Of a stretch of 64,000 bases of DNA, positions 24,650 to 32,288 are shown one piece after another. The stretch comes from Nonlabens arenilitoris (GTDB lineage: Bacteria; Bacteroidota; Bacteroidia; Flavobacteriales; Flavobacteriaceae). Location: assembly GCF_002954765.1 (NCBI RefSeq), contig NZ_MTPW01000001.1:124001-188000 (forward strand). Reading direction: 5' to 3'. The position numbers and the translations under genes were made by a program. The notes under the pieces were generated by a model, which was given only the letters and a program-made list of their open reading frames with translations, searched no databases and was not told where the DNA came from. Position 1 is the first letter of the stretch. Every line of letters starts with the position of its first letter.

Positions 24650-24878
24650 ACATCTACAAAAAGGTACTACTCCAGATCAATTAGAGGCTACTCTAGAGGT
24701 TTTAGAGCATTTCTCTGAACATAGATCTGTAACTGATGAAGAAATGGATGTTGTAGGTGAATTAATCACTAACATCTGTGGTGCCTTAGAAGTACACGCT
24801 AATGTAGCACAAGGCATGAGTGGCATAGAAGCGGCAAATGCTTTTGCTCAAAAAGTTATGGGCTCAATAGACCAGTAA
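24630..24878 (+). CDS. DUF6952 small protein
   Basis: 82-residue acidic protein, mostly helical (TPDQLEATLEVLEHFSEHRSV, DVVGELITNICGALEVH). It matches the small family, as I recall DUF6952, that follows peroxiredoxin/thioredoxin in Flavobacteriia. It has one cysteine (in NICGALEV). Function unknown; the 20-bp overlap with the thioredoxin gene implies a linked role. Confidence 0.83.
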   Translation: MKLPIIRHLQKGTTPDQLEATLEVLEHFSEHRSVTDEEMDVVGELITNICGALEVHANVAQGMSGIEAANAFAQKVMGSIDQ

Positions 24879-24895
24879 CGTTTAACAATCTTATT

Positions 24896-24935
24896 AAAAC
24901 ACCTCAAAACACTTAACACTTTGAGGTGTTTTTAT
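24896..24935 (+). terminator. Terminator after the thioredoxin-DUF6952 genes
   Basis: Perfect stem AAACACCTCAAA / TTTGAGGTGTTT with an 11-nt loop, followed by T-rich sequence. Confidence 0.85.
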
Positions 24936-25008
24936 TCATTATATTATCGATTAAGCAATAATTTGATAATAAAAATGAATTTTTCATTATTTCTAGTTTC
25001 TGTTTTAA

Positions 25009-25016
25009 TATTTTTG
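25009..25016 (+). promoter_or_regulatory. -7 element TATTTTTG for the DUF6268 gene
   Basis: Exact TAnnTTTG match 22 nt before ATG 25039; no clear -33 TTG. Confidence 0.5.
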
Positions 25017-25038
25017 ATTTTAACATATCCCTATTTAT

Positions 25039-25926
25039 ATGAAAAATCAATTAACTTTTATGGTTGCTCTTCTAGGATTAAGCATAGCAACGGCACAAAA
25101 CTACTTAGACATTGCCCGTATTAATGTCTCTAACACAACACTAGAAGATTTAGAACAAACTCACGAGACTAACATTACTAATGTAAATCTCGAGTTTCTT
25201 CTCCCTACTCCTATTAATGATAAAACAATTTTAATAACAGGCCTGACAGCTGAGAATTCGAGTCTTGTATTAAGCAATGGACTATCTAGAGAAAATTTAA
25301 TAATGACGAGATTAAATTTAGGAGCTAAGGTCTATCATTCTAAAAAATGGACTGGAACCTATTTATTATTACCTAAGATTGCTTCTAATCTTAATGAAGT
25401 TGCAAGTCAAGATTTTCAAATAGGTGCTATCGCTTTATTAGAGTATCGTCACAAAAACAGATTTAGAACAAAGTACGGTTTGTACAGTTCATCAGAAGAG
25501 TTTGGTACCATCATTACACCCTTATTAGGAGTTTACTATAGAACACCAAATAATAAATTTTACATAGATGCCGCATTTCCTATACGCATGGAAGCTAACT
25601 ACAATCTCACCAAAAAATTAAGTTTAGGAGCAGATTTGCGTACATCTGTAAAATCATACAATCTAGGATTAACTGATCGTTATGTACAAGAAGAATCCAT
25701 ACGCGGTGGTTTATATGCCTCTTACTCTTTAATGGATGATAAACTCATATTGAGAGCCAAGGCAGGCCTAGACACTACAGATTATGGCCTTTATAATTCT
25801 GGTGACAGGATAGGCGCACAAATCTTAACAATACAAGTTAATGGAGATGATCGAGCACGTCTAAATAATGAATTTGATAGCAGTGTATATTTTGGCTTTG
25901 ATGCGATATATAGACTTAATCTATAA
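25039..25926 (+). CDS. DUF6268-like outer-membrane beta-barrel protein
   Basis: 295-residue outer-membrane protein. Signal peptide MKNQLTFMVALLGLSIATAQ, then amphipathic strands (KTILITGLTAENSSLVL, RTKYGLYSSSEEFGTIITPLLGVYYRTP, KLSLGADLRTSVKSYNLGL) and a C-terminal strand ending YFGFDAIYRLNL, with terminal aromatic/hydrophobic residue as expected for a BAM substrate. The pattern matches DUF6268-type proteins. Function unknown. Confidence 0.8.
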   Translation: MKNQLTFMVALLGLSIATAQNYLDIARINVSNTTLEDLEQTHETNITNVNLEFLLPTPINDKTILITGLTAENSSLVLSNGLSRENLIMTRLNLGAKVYHSKKWTGTYLLLPKIASNLNEVASQDFQIGAIALLEYRHKNRFRTKYGLYSSSEEFGTIITPLLGVYYRTPNNKFYIDAAFPIRMEANYNLTKKLSLGADLRTSVKSYNLGLTDRYVQEESIRGGLYASYSLMDDKLILRAKAGLDTTDYGLYNSGDRIGAQILTIQVNGDDRARLNNEFDSSVYFGFDAIYRLNL

Positions 25927-25947
25927 ATTAATATACACCGTATAATT

Positions 25948-25986
25948 TAAACACCTTATACTTCAAAAGTTAAGGTGTTTTTATTT
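25948..25986. terminator. Bidirectional terminator
   Basis: Stem AAACACCTTA / TAAGGTGTTT with a 12-nt loop and flanking A/T-runs; it overlaps the stop codon of the minus-strand lipoprotein gene and serves both convergent genes. Confidence 0.8.
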
Positions 25987-26538
25987 TAATATTTTTCTAT
26001 CAGGTCTTTGGTCACTTCTTCTTAAGTAAACTGCTGTTACCACTTCTGCATCATCTATAGCTTCATCTTCCATAAGCATGGTTGTATGTGAATGACCTTG
26101 CGCTATTAATAAATCTGCATTTGCGTCATTTCCTAAAATGGTCTTCTTACTTTGGATTGAAGTCAGAAAAATTAAAGTAAAGAAGTGGCTTCCTTTTCTT
26201 ATTGTAAAAAATTTATCCTTTGGCCTTCCAGTAAGCGTCATCTTATCTATTAAAAAATCATCTTGATAAAGCTCAGCCGTTATTTCATTTCCTTCAATAT
26301 AGGATAAAAAGACTTGATTTCCCTCAGCGATATTTTGCTTTTTATCTTTGTTATGAAGACACAAGTCGTTCCACAGACTATTTTGATCATCTCCTTCTAT
26401 TCTATTTTCATAAAGTCCAGTTAGCGCGCTAGGTGTTAAAACCATAGGGTTTTCTTGAATTCTGCTTGCTAGGCTTTTTGAGGTATAACAGCTACTTAAT
26501 AAAATAGTTATTAATAGAAGTGTAAAACATTGTTTCAT
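25981..26538 (-). CDS. Hypothetical lipoprotein
   Basis: 185-residue protein of unknown function. Start chosen at ATG 26538, giving the lipoprotein signal MKQCFTLLLITILLSSC (lipobox LSSC); the frame extends 11 residues further upstream without improving it. The mature part has LTPSALTGLYENRIEGDDQN, which recalls small Bacteroidota lipoproteins with an N-terminal GxYxN strand, and beta strands such as VFLSYIEGNEITAELYQDD. No catalytic motif seen. Confidence 0.75.
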   Translation of the reverse strand: MKQCFTLLLITILLSSCYTSKSLASRIQENPMVLTPSALTGLYENRIEGDDQNSLWNDLCLHNKDKKQNIAEGNQVFLSYIEGNEITAELYQDDFLIDKMTLTGRPKDKFFTIRKGSHFFTLIFLTSIQSKKTILGNDANADLLIAQGHSHTTMLMEDEAIDDAEVVTAVYLRRSDQRPDRKILK

Positions 26539-26623
26539 AACATCATTTTTTGGTTGTTTATCTGTTATCAAAAAGCATGCTAAACTATTTAGAGATAAAA
26601 ATCATGTTGCTCATCATATATTT

Positions 26624-26631
26624 TATCTTTG
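26624..26631 (+). promoter_or_regulatory. -7 element TATCTTTG for the DUF4197 gene
   Basis: Exact TAnnTTTG match 14 nt before ATG 26646, implying a very short leader. Confidence 0.55.
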
Positions 26632-26645
26632 TAAAAAATACGTAA

Positions 26646-27356
26646 ATGAAAAAAATCATAATCCTTCTAACCATTGCAATTAGTTTTAATAGCTGTGGCA
26701 GCCTTAATGAAATAGTTAATAGTATACCATCAAGTAGTGGCGGTGTTCTATCTCAAGCAGATATAGGTAATGGACTTAGACAAGCTCTCGATCAAGGAAT
26801 TGACAAGGAAGTTTCTAAACTTATGGCTACTGATGGTTTTTATAGAAATGAACTGGTTAAGATTTTATTACCTGAAGAATTACAAAAGGTAGATGATGGT
26901 TTACGTAAAATAGGCCTATCAAGTGTTGCAGATGAAGGACTTAAACTTCTTAATCGCGCTGCCGAGGATGCTACAAAAGAAGCTCTTCCTATCTTTGTAG
27001 ATGCTGTTAAAGGGATTTCTTTTAATGACGCAAAACAAATATTGCTAGGTGATCAACGTGCTGCCACTTCTTATCTTGAAAATGCAACACAACAAGCGTT
27101 GTATGCAAAATTCAGTCCTATTATTAATAATAAATTAGGTGAAGTAGGTGCCACAGAACTGTGGTCTGGTGCAATTAATAAATATAATTCTTTACCATTA
27201 ACTAGTGATGTAAATCCAGACCTTACAGATTATGTAACACAAAAAGCACTAGAAGGTGTTTACAAAATGATTGCTCAAGAAGAGATAGAAATACGTAATA
27301 AGGTGTCTTCAAGAGGTACAGATTTATTACAACGTGTATTTGCTCTACAAGATTAA
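26646..27356 (+). CDS. DUF4197 lipoprotein
   Basis: 236-residue helical protein. Lipoprotein signal MKKIIILLTIAISFNSC (lipobox FNSC). DUF4197 features: ADIGNGLRQALDQGIDKEVSKL, LNRAAEDATKEALPIFVDAVKGISFNDAKQILLG and LTDYVTQKALEGVYKMIAQEE. The family is widespread in Bacteroidota and Proteobacteria; function unknown. Monocistronic by layout, with two hairpins downstream. Confidence 0.9.
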   Translation: MKKIIILLTIAISFNSCGSLNEIVNSIPSSSGGVLSQADIGNGLRQALDQGIDKEVSKLMATDGFYRNELVKILLPEELQKVDDGLRKIGLSSVADEGLKLLNRAAEDATKEALPIFVDAVKGISFNDAKQILLGDQRAATSYLENATQQALYAKFSPIINNKLGEVGATELWSGAINKYNSLPLTSDVNPDLTDYVTQKALEGVYKMIAQEEIEIRNKVSSRGTDLLQRVFALQD

Positions 27357-27449
27357 ATGTAACAGACTTTTTACAATCAGTTAACCTCTGAAGAAATAAT
27401 ATTATAGAATTTTGCCCTGCTGTTAAAGCGTTATTATGGGTTAGTTAGT

Positions 27450-27485
27450 AAAGGAAACCGTCTATAGAGATGGTTTCTTTTTTTT
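27450..27485 (+). terminator. Terminator downstream of DUF4197 gene
   Basis: Stem GAAACC(G)TCT / AGATGGTTTC followed by a long T-run. Confidence 0.75.
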
Positions 27486-27552
27486 ATATCAATTCTCACG
27501 CAACCATTTAAGATATATGACGTCTAGTAAATGTATGTTTCGACATCAATAA

Positions 27553-27597
27553 GGGGATTTTAAAAAAGGTTGTTTCAATTGAAGCAGCCTTTTTTTT
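27553..27597 (+). terminator. Second terminator; may end a small RNA
   Basis: Stem AAGGTTGTTTC / GAAGCAGCCTT with loop AATT (one G-U or mismatch) and T8. No protein gene precedes it since the previous terminator. Confidence 0.65.
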
Positions 27598-27716
27598 GAA
27601 ACTAAGCTGTTTGTGAACAAAATCACAATTGGTATATTGTTAACCGTTATTAACTTTAAATGGGGAAAACAATAGACATACTAGTTTTAATTTTGTTATC
27701 TAAATGACAAAGTAAA

Positions 27717-27887
27717 ATGAGTGATCGTACTTTAGATCTATATAAAAAAGAACGTTTATATTGTTCTATGATTAGAAAATCTTTTGATGTTGCATTAAAA
27801 GATAGAGATCGTAGTCAGGCGATTCTTAAAAAAGCAGAATTGCTTAAAGCCGAAATTATTCAGCTTAAGCAAGCACTATTTATTTAG
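27717..27887 (+). CDS. Small helical protein, 56 residues
   Basis: Short ORF starting MSDRTLDLYKKERLYCSMIRK and ending LKQALFI. Strongly amphipathic/charged helix composition (AILKKAELLKAEIIQLKQAL), regular flavobacterial codon use and complete absence of rare stretches support it as real. No signal peptide, no recognised domain. Its stop overlaps by 8 bp the stop end of the convergent metal-receptor gene. It could be a small regulatory or coiled-coil protein; function unknown. Confidence 0.6.
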   Translation: MSDRTLDLYKKERLYCSMIRKSFDVALKDRDRSQAILKKAELLKAEIIQLKQALFI

Positions 27888-28680
27888 ACCTCAACTCTCT
27901 AATATAGTCGACCGTATTTTTTAAGCGGCTACCATACCAAGAAAAATAAGTTCCGTCTACATGAAGTAATTGTGGACTTTTTAATCCTGCTTTCGCGAAA
28001 GCGTCTTCAAATTCCTTCTTATCTAAATCATTAAAAGCATAAGGCTCTGATGAGAGCATAATGACTTGAGGATTTAAATTAACAATGTTTTGAAGTGTCA
28101 ATTCTGGATAGCGACTTGCACCATCCATCATGTTTTTATAACCACCACGTTCCATGATATCGTGAATAAAGGTATCACTACCAACCGTCATATATGGATC
28201 TTTCCATATCAAATAGAGTGCATTTATAGCGCTATGCGACTCTTTTTCAAAATGATTGAAGTTGATTTTGATTCTATTCACTAACGATTTAGCTTTAAAA
28301 CTAGTTCCTGTCATTTTCCCTAAATCTGTAATCATTTCCATAGCATCATCTAGATTAGCTATATCTGACACGTATGTAGGTGCGATTTCTTGACAAGCTA
28401 GAACAATTTCTTGTGTGTTCTCTTCTTTATTACAAATGATAAGATCTGGTTTCACTTCCCAAATACGTGAAGCAATCACCTTTTTTGTACCACCTACCAC
28501 TTTTATCTTATCAATTAATCCAGCAGGATATTCACAAAATCTAGTGATACCAACTAGATGATCTTCTAGACCTAAATCTACCAAAAGCTCTGTTTGTGAA
28601 GGTACTAAAGATACAATACGTAAAGGTCGTTGTGGCAGTTCAACAATGCGATAACATTGGTCAGTGATTGATATAAACAT
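27880..28680 (-). CDS. Helical-backbone metal receptor (BtuF-like), no signal peptide
   Basis: 266-residue protein of the periplasmic-binding TroA/BtuF superfamily: PLRIVSLVPSQTELLVDLGLEDHLVGITRFCEYP at the start, VVGGTKKV, IWEVKPDLIICNKEENTQE, and YMTVGSDTFIHDIMERGGYKNM. These match cobalamin/iron-siderophore receptors. There is no signal peptide or lipobox, unlike true BtuF, so a cytoplasmic or undefined role is possible. A palindrome copy at 27989-28002 encodes AFAKA near the C-terminus. It overlaps by one base the small gene upstream. Confidence 0.85.
   Translation of the reverse strand: MFISITDQCYRIVELPQRPLRIVSLVPSQTELLVDLGLEDHLVGITRFCEYPAGLIDKIKVVGGTKKVIASRIWEVKPDLIICNKEENTQEIVLACQEIAPTYVSDIANLDDAMEMITDLGKMTGTSFKAKSLVNRIKINFNHFEKESHSAINALYLIWKDPYMTVGSDTFIHDIMERGGYKNMMDGASRYPELTLQNIVNLNPQVIMLSSEPYAFNDLDKKEFEDAFAKAGLKSPQLLHVDGTYFSWYGSRLKNTVDYIRELRSK
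27989..28002. repeat. Iterated palindrome, copy 5 (14-bp core)
   Basis: GCTTTCGCGAAAGC, followed by G on the right only. Read as D-A-F-A-K-A in the metal-receptor gene. Confidence 0.93.
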
Positions 28681-28832
28681 TAGTCAAGTGCGTTTTTAGT
28701 AACCCATAATCTATAACCGAAGATCATCATTTGCCATTTACTGGCCTTGCTTAAATCTAATCGACGTTTTGTAAAGCTGGGTAAAATGGCTTTATTAACA
28801 CGGGCTAATATTTTAAAGAGCTTTTTTCTCAT
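28680..28832 (-). CDS. Small conserved basic protein, 50 residues
   Basis: Start ATG 28832: MRKKLFKILARVNKAILPSF, ending GYRLWVTKNALD. Very basic N-terminus (pI high), no signal peptide. I recognise this type as a short protein common in Flavobacteriia that is sometimes labelled SsrA-binding protein; the length and sequence do not support a real SmpB. The frame runs 11 codons further upstream, but those codons contain a full promoter (28837-28865). Its stop overlaps the start of the metal-receptor gene by one base, so the two are co-transcribed. Confidence 0.75.
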   Translation of the reverse strand: MRKKLFKILARVNKAILPSFTKRRLDLSKASKWQMMIFGYRLWVTKNALD

Positions 28833-28836
28833 ACTG

Positions 28837-28865
28837 CAAAGGTATCTTATTATCGATAAGTTCAA
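28837..28865 (-). promoter_or_regulatory. Promoter giving an apparently leaderless mRNA
   Basis: Minus strand: TTG (28865-28863), 18-nt spacer, TACCTTTG (28844-28837), then only 4 nt to the ATG at 28832. If transcription starts at the usual distance from the -7 box, the A of the ATG is at or next to +1. Confidence 0.65.
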
Positions 28866-28877
28866 TTCTTTAAATAT

Positions 28878-28911
28878 AAAAAAGCCTGTCTTAATGAAAG
28901 ACAGGCTTTTT
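28878..28911. terminator. Terminator after the M56/BlaI operon
   Basis: Perfect stem AAAAGCCTGTCTT / AAGACAGGCTTTT with loop AATGA-type bases; A/T flanks on both sides. It ends the minus-strand BlaI - M56 transcript. Confidence 0.85.
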
Positions 28912-28931
28912 AGGGCTAATTATAATTTTGA

Positions 28932-31766
28932 TTATTGATAGGTGATCATACCATCTCTATTATTAATATGAATTATAATTTCTTCAATACCATCGCTATC
29001 GCTCACTTTATAATTGCGACCATTCATATTAAAGCTCAATTTATAAAGTTGACCTATCGAATTTCTTTTTACTGTTTTGAATTCAAAATCGATCCCTAAT
29101 TTTTTCATTCTGTTCTCATAAGCTTTTAATTGAGAGTCTGGTGTATCGACATTAATATGTATTCGATCATAATAATCAATAGATAATTCTTCTGACTCCT
29201 TTCCTGGTATAGTATATAGAATCTTTACTGCATCCAATGAATGGTACTTAACCCTATTCATAATTTTATATTCACCATTGTATTTTGGCTTTGAGGCAAA
29301 TCTAAACTCTCTTATTTCACTATTGCGACGGTTGTTAATTTCTTGTCTCTTTTCATCTCTGCGTTGTAATAGTTCTTGTCTTCTAGATTCCATTTGCTCT
29401 CTGTTAATGGACCTTAAAGAATCTGTTTTTATTGCTCTTCCTTGCATGATTTCTTGTCTCCTTTGTTCGACTTCCATTCTTCTATTACTGCGCACAGAAT
29501 CCATTTCAACTCGTCTTTGTGTCATTAAATGACTTCTCTCTCTTACACGAGATATTTTTTTAAGATCTTTTCCATCTTTAGTAGTAATAAGTATGACACC
29601 TTCTTCACCCTTTAGGCCATATGAATCAGTTGCATCTTTACCTTTTAAAATATTCATAGAGGCAACATTGCTCATGTCCATTTCACCGTTAAAAATGGTC
29701 TGGTCAGACTCTTTACCGTTAACAATTACCAATGGTTTCACACCATGGGAATTATTCATAACGATGTAGCTACCAGAGCTTAAATTACTGTTAGGCATTT
29801 CAAACCGTGAGTAATCAATATCATCTAAGTCATTTAAATCTGGTAACTCCTGAAAATAATTACCTATAGAATCTGAATTGATATAGATTAGGGATTTTTG
29901 AATGTGTGATTCTATAGAGTCAAAATTGATATTCATAAGCTGTAAATCAATTTGACTCTGTAATGAGTCCAAATCGATGCTACTCAACTTTATAGTTTGC
30001 ATGATGCTATCCACATTAATTTGCGCCAGTTGATGATACTCATCAGGTGATAGGTTCATATACTTAACATCTCCTAATTGATAAGTAGTTTGAGGTGCGT
30101 CCTCGCAATTGTTGAGTTTCCAGTTTTTATGATCTCCTTTTATAGAACCGTTAATACATATATGAGGTATTGCGGTATCATTCTTATAGGCTTGTGATAT
30201 TCTGGTTCCGTCATTATCATCTAGTTCTATTTTAATAGATACCAGCTGTCCTTCTTTATATCTAAGCTTACTATATTTAAAATCAACATTATAAGATTCT
30301 TTTAAAAACTTTTTATGCTCTTCTAGAGATTCCTTTGTAGATGAAGGTGTGATTTTAATAAAAATCTTTACATCTTTAGCGTTTACTTCTCTCCATTGAA
30401 GGTTTTCATCTTGCTCTATATTTAAATCACCATAAGTCCAATCGTCACCCATTTCAACATGAACTCCATCTTTATTTACGTATAGAGTTTCACTAGAACT
30501 ATCATCATTTACCCATAGCTTTTCTTTACTAGCTTTAATAAGTAAGATCTTGAAAGGCTCAGTCCCTATAGTCATGTTCTTATCCCATTTTTTACCAGGA
30601 AACTTTGTAGATATACTTAGACGTTTTAATCTATTTCTTTCATCACGTTCTTGATCACTAAATTTTACTTGATAATTTGCGTGGTCATTGATTTGTGATG
30701 CATACATTTCTAAATCTTCATCAGTAGTCTGTGCTGTGATGTCATAGATAAGCTCCTCAAAATTTTGAACAATAGAATCTGGTTTAGAATTCTTTACCTC
30801 ATTGATCATATTTAGATCACTGTATTCTTTTAATGAATTTTGAACCTCTAGAGTGGGATCATTTTCTACTTCTAGATACTCTACTTCAGTAACAACGTTA
30901 AAGCTGTATAGAAAAACGACAATTACTGGTAATATTAATGCATACTTATATGCGTTCCAGCGTGCACTGGCTTCTTTTTGTAACATCATAATACGTTTTT
31001 TAATGAAAGGTGTAAAAAAATTATTGGCTAGTGATGGTTGTAAGTGAAATGCAGCACTACTTAACAAGGTACGTTCATAGCTTATACCTTTTTTGGTTTG
31101 AGTTTTCGCTTCGGCATCTGCAATGAATTCTAGGTTCTCTCCTATTTGCTTTTTCAACCACCACGCTAGCGGATTGATCCAAAAAATGGCTCTATATAAA
31201 TGGCTTACTAGTACGTCAATACTATGCCATTGTCTAGCATGAACTCTCTCGTGATCTAATATGATATCTAATGCAGCACTGGGCTCTTCTTTTTCACTAT
31301 AGCATATATAATGGAAGAAGCTGAATGGTGTTAGCTTTCGCGAAAGCGTGACCATTACAAATTTCCCACTCTTAACTGACTTACCTGAACGTATTAAACG
31401 ATACAGCGAGTTGAGCTCTATAATCATTTTACCAATAAAAAAGGCGACAACAGCCAAGTATAGAAAACCAAATAATCGCCAGTAATCAAAAGGTTCTTGT
31501 GCCTCAACCAAAGGCTGTTCTAGCATTATTGCCATGGGCGTTGCTACCTGCCGTGGTACATATGAATATTGTTGAATGGGTTGTTCTATATAAACAGTTT
31601 GAGTGATCTCTATTAAAGGGAATAAAACAGATGCTACAATACCAGCAAATAGAAACCAACGATTTGCTTGAAAAAAAGTCAACCGACGCAATAAAAAATG
31701 ATATGTAAGAACAAATATGCTCAGTGCACCAGCACATTTTAGTAAATATTCTATAATAGCTTCCAT
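28932..31766 (-). CDS. M56/BlaR1-type membrane metalloprotease with repeated periplasmic modules
   Basis: 944-residue sensor-protease. Transmembrane helices in the first 300 residues; zinc motif LDHERVHARQWH (HExxH, residues about 172-176). The C-terminal part is extracytoplasmic and holds three copies of one module of about 75 residues (about 340-412, 464-537, 867-941), recognisable as strand - T/S-rich turn - charged helix - G-x-L/I strand, e.g. FIKITPSSTKESLEEHKKFL and NSIGQLYKLSFNMNG. Between them are a TonB-receptor plug-like segment (PLVIVNGKE...GVILITTKDG, about 677-729) and an Arg/Glu-rich stretch (about 735-830). BlaR1 family members cleave the repressor BlaI on signal; the ligand here is unknown. 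Gene lies 1 bp after the BlaI gene. Palindrome copy at 31334-31347 reads LSRKL. Confidence 0.9.
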   Translation of the reverse strand: MEAIIEYLLKCAGALSIFVLTYHFLLRRLTFFQANRWFLFAGIVASVLFPLIEITQTVYIEQPIQQYSYVPRQVATPMAIMLEQPLVEAQEPFDYWRLFGFLYLAVVAFFIGKMIIELNSLYRLIRSGKSVKSGKFVMVTLSRKLTPFSFFHYICYSEKEEPSAALDIILDHERVHARQWHSIDVLVSHLYRAIFWINPLAWWLKKQIGENLEFIADAEAKTQTKKGISYERTLLSSAAFHLQPSLANNFFTPFIKKRIMMLQKEASARWNAYKYALILPVIVVFLYSFNVVTEVEYLEVENDPTLEVQNSLKEYSDLNMINEVKNSKPDSIVQNFEELIYDITAQTTDEDLEMYASQINDHANYQVKFSDQERDERNRLKRLSISTKFPGKKWDKNMTIGTEPFKILLIKASKEKLWVNDDSSSETLYVNKDGVHVEMGDDWTYGDLNIEQDENLQWREVNAKDVKIFIKITPSSTKESLEEHKKFLKESYNVDFKYSKLRYKEGQLVSIKIELDDNDGTRISQAYKNDTAIPHICINGSIKGDHKNWKLNNCEDAPQTTYQLGDVKYMNLSPDEYHQLAQINVDSIMQTIKLSSIDLDSLQSQIDLQLMNINFDSIESHIQKSLIYINSDSIGNYFQELPDLNDLDDIDYSRFEMPNSNLSSGSYIVMNNSHGVKPLVIVNGKESDQTIFNGEMDMSNVASMNILKGKDATDSYGLKGEEGVILITTKDGKDLKKISRVRERSHLMTQRRVEMDSVRSNRRMEVEQRRQEIMQGRAIKTDSLRSINREQMESRRQELLQRRDEKRQEINNRRNSEIREFRFASKPKYNGEYKIMNRVKYHSLDAVKILYTIPGKESEELSIDYYDRIHINVDTPDSQLKAYENRMKKLGIDFEFKTVKRNSIGQLYKLSFNMNGRNYKVSDSDGIEEIIIHINNRDGMITYQ
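31334..31347. repeat. Iterated palindrome, copy 6 (14-bp core)
   Basis: GCTTTCGCGAAAGC, read as T-L-S-R-K-L in the M56 protease just before the TPFSFF segment that precedes the protease motif. Confidence 0.93.
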
Positions 31767-31767
31767 G

Positions 31768-32127
31768 TTATTTTTCTTTAGATTCTATCATTTCTAAAAT
31801 CTCACGTAAATCTGATGCAGATATCTTTTCTTCTTTAGCAAAGAAGGAAACCATATTCTTATAACTATCATTAAAATAACGCGTCATAGCATTATTAACA
31901 AAGGTGTTGCGATAAGTCTCTTTATCAATTACAGGATAATAACGATGTGTTTTCCCAAAAGCCTCATAAGCAACATAACCTTTCTCCTCTAGTTTACGTA
32001 CAATAGTAGAAACTGTGTTGTAATGATTAGTGCCCGATAATTGTGGTACGATTTCTTTAACAAACGCTTTCTTCAACTGCCAAAGCGCTTGCATGATTTC
32101 TTCTTCTTTTTGTGTGAGTTTTTCCAT
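31768..32127 (-). CDS. BlaI/MecI-family transcriptional repressor
   Basis: 119-residue winged-helix repressor. LTQKEEEIMQALWQLKKAFVKEIV and NHYNTVSTIVRKLEEKGYVAYEAFGKTHRYYPV are the typical helix-turn-helix and wing; the C-terminal dimerisation region (FNDSYKNMVSFFAKEEKISASDLREILEMIE) follows, with the region cut by BlaR1 proteases. It should bind the three AACTA-N6-TAGTT dyads at 32173-32228 and repress its own operon. The M56 gene follows with 1 bp between. Confidence 0.96.
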   Translation of the reverse strand: MEKLTQKEEEIMQALWQLKKAFVKEIVPQLSGTNHYNTVSTIVRKLEEKGYVAYEAFGKTHRYYPVIDKETYRNTFVNNAMTRYFNDSYKNMVSFFAKEEKISASDLREILEMIESKEK

Positions 32128-32163
32128 AATTACATTTTTATAGTACCATCGCTAAATGATATT

Positions 32164-32194
32164 CAAACATATAACTATTTTTATAGTTATCAAA
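32164..32194 (-). promoter_or_regulatory. Promoter of the BlaI-M56 operon
   Basis: Minus strand: TTTG (32194-32191), 19-nt spacer, TATGTTTG (32171-32164), a full match to the Bacteroidota consensus. The ATG of the BlaI gene is 36 nt downstream of the -7 box. The first BlaI dyad fills the spacer. Confidence 0.8.
32171..32190. promoter_or_regulatory. BlaI operator 1 (perfect dyad in promoter spacer)
   Basis: ATAACTAT-TTTT-ATAGTTAT, a perfect 8+8 dyad whose core is AACTA-N6-TAGTT (32173-32188). It occupies the spacer between the -33 and -7 boxes, so a bound repressor would exclude RNA polymerase. Confidence 0.75.
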
Positions 32195-32208
32195 CTATAA
32201 ACGTAGTT
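32193..32208. promoter_or_regulatory. BlaI operator 2
   Basis: AACTA-N6-TAGTT starting exactly 20 bp from operator 1; overlaps the -33 box. Confidence 0.7.
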
Positions 32209-32212
32209 ATTC

Positions 32213-32228
32213 AACTATTATTATAGTT
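32213..32228. promoter_or_regulatory. BlaI operator 3
   Basis: AACTA-N6-TAGTT starting exactly 20 bp from operator 2, upstream of the promoter. Confidence 0.7.
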
Positions 32229-32235
32229 TATCGCA

Positions 32236-32275
32236 AAAAAAATCCCGTACTATTCAACAGTACGGGATATAATAA
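32236..32275 (-). terminator. Terminator after paralog A
   Basis: Stem ATCCCGTACT / AGTACGGGAT, 7-nt loop, T-run on the minus strand (A7 at 32235-32241). It ends the paralog A transcript just before the BlaI operators. Confidence 0.85.
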
Positions 32276-32288
32276 AAAATTTTGTGAA

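Larger units (their letters stand above)
27357..27716 (+). other. 360-bp gene-free stretch with two terminator hairpins
   Basis: No credible ORF. It contains two strong rho-independent terminators (27450-27485, 27553-27597) in tandem, each preceded by about 70-90 bp including a GGG[T/G] segment (27438-27441 and 27554-27557 vicinity). The first could end the DUF4197 mRNA; the second has no gene to end, so one or two small RNAs are possible. No convincing TAnnTTTG promoter was found for them. Confidence 0.45.

Noticed and set aside
28680..28832. Calling the 50-residue protein SmpB (SsrA-binding protein)
   Set aside because: SmpB is about 150 residues with a different fold; the label seems to be a propagated error.
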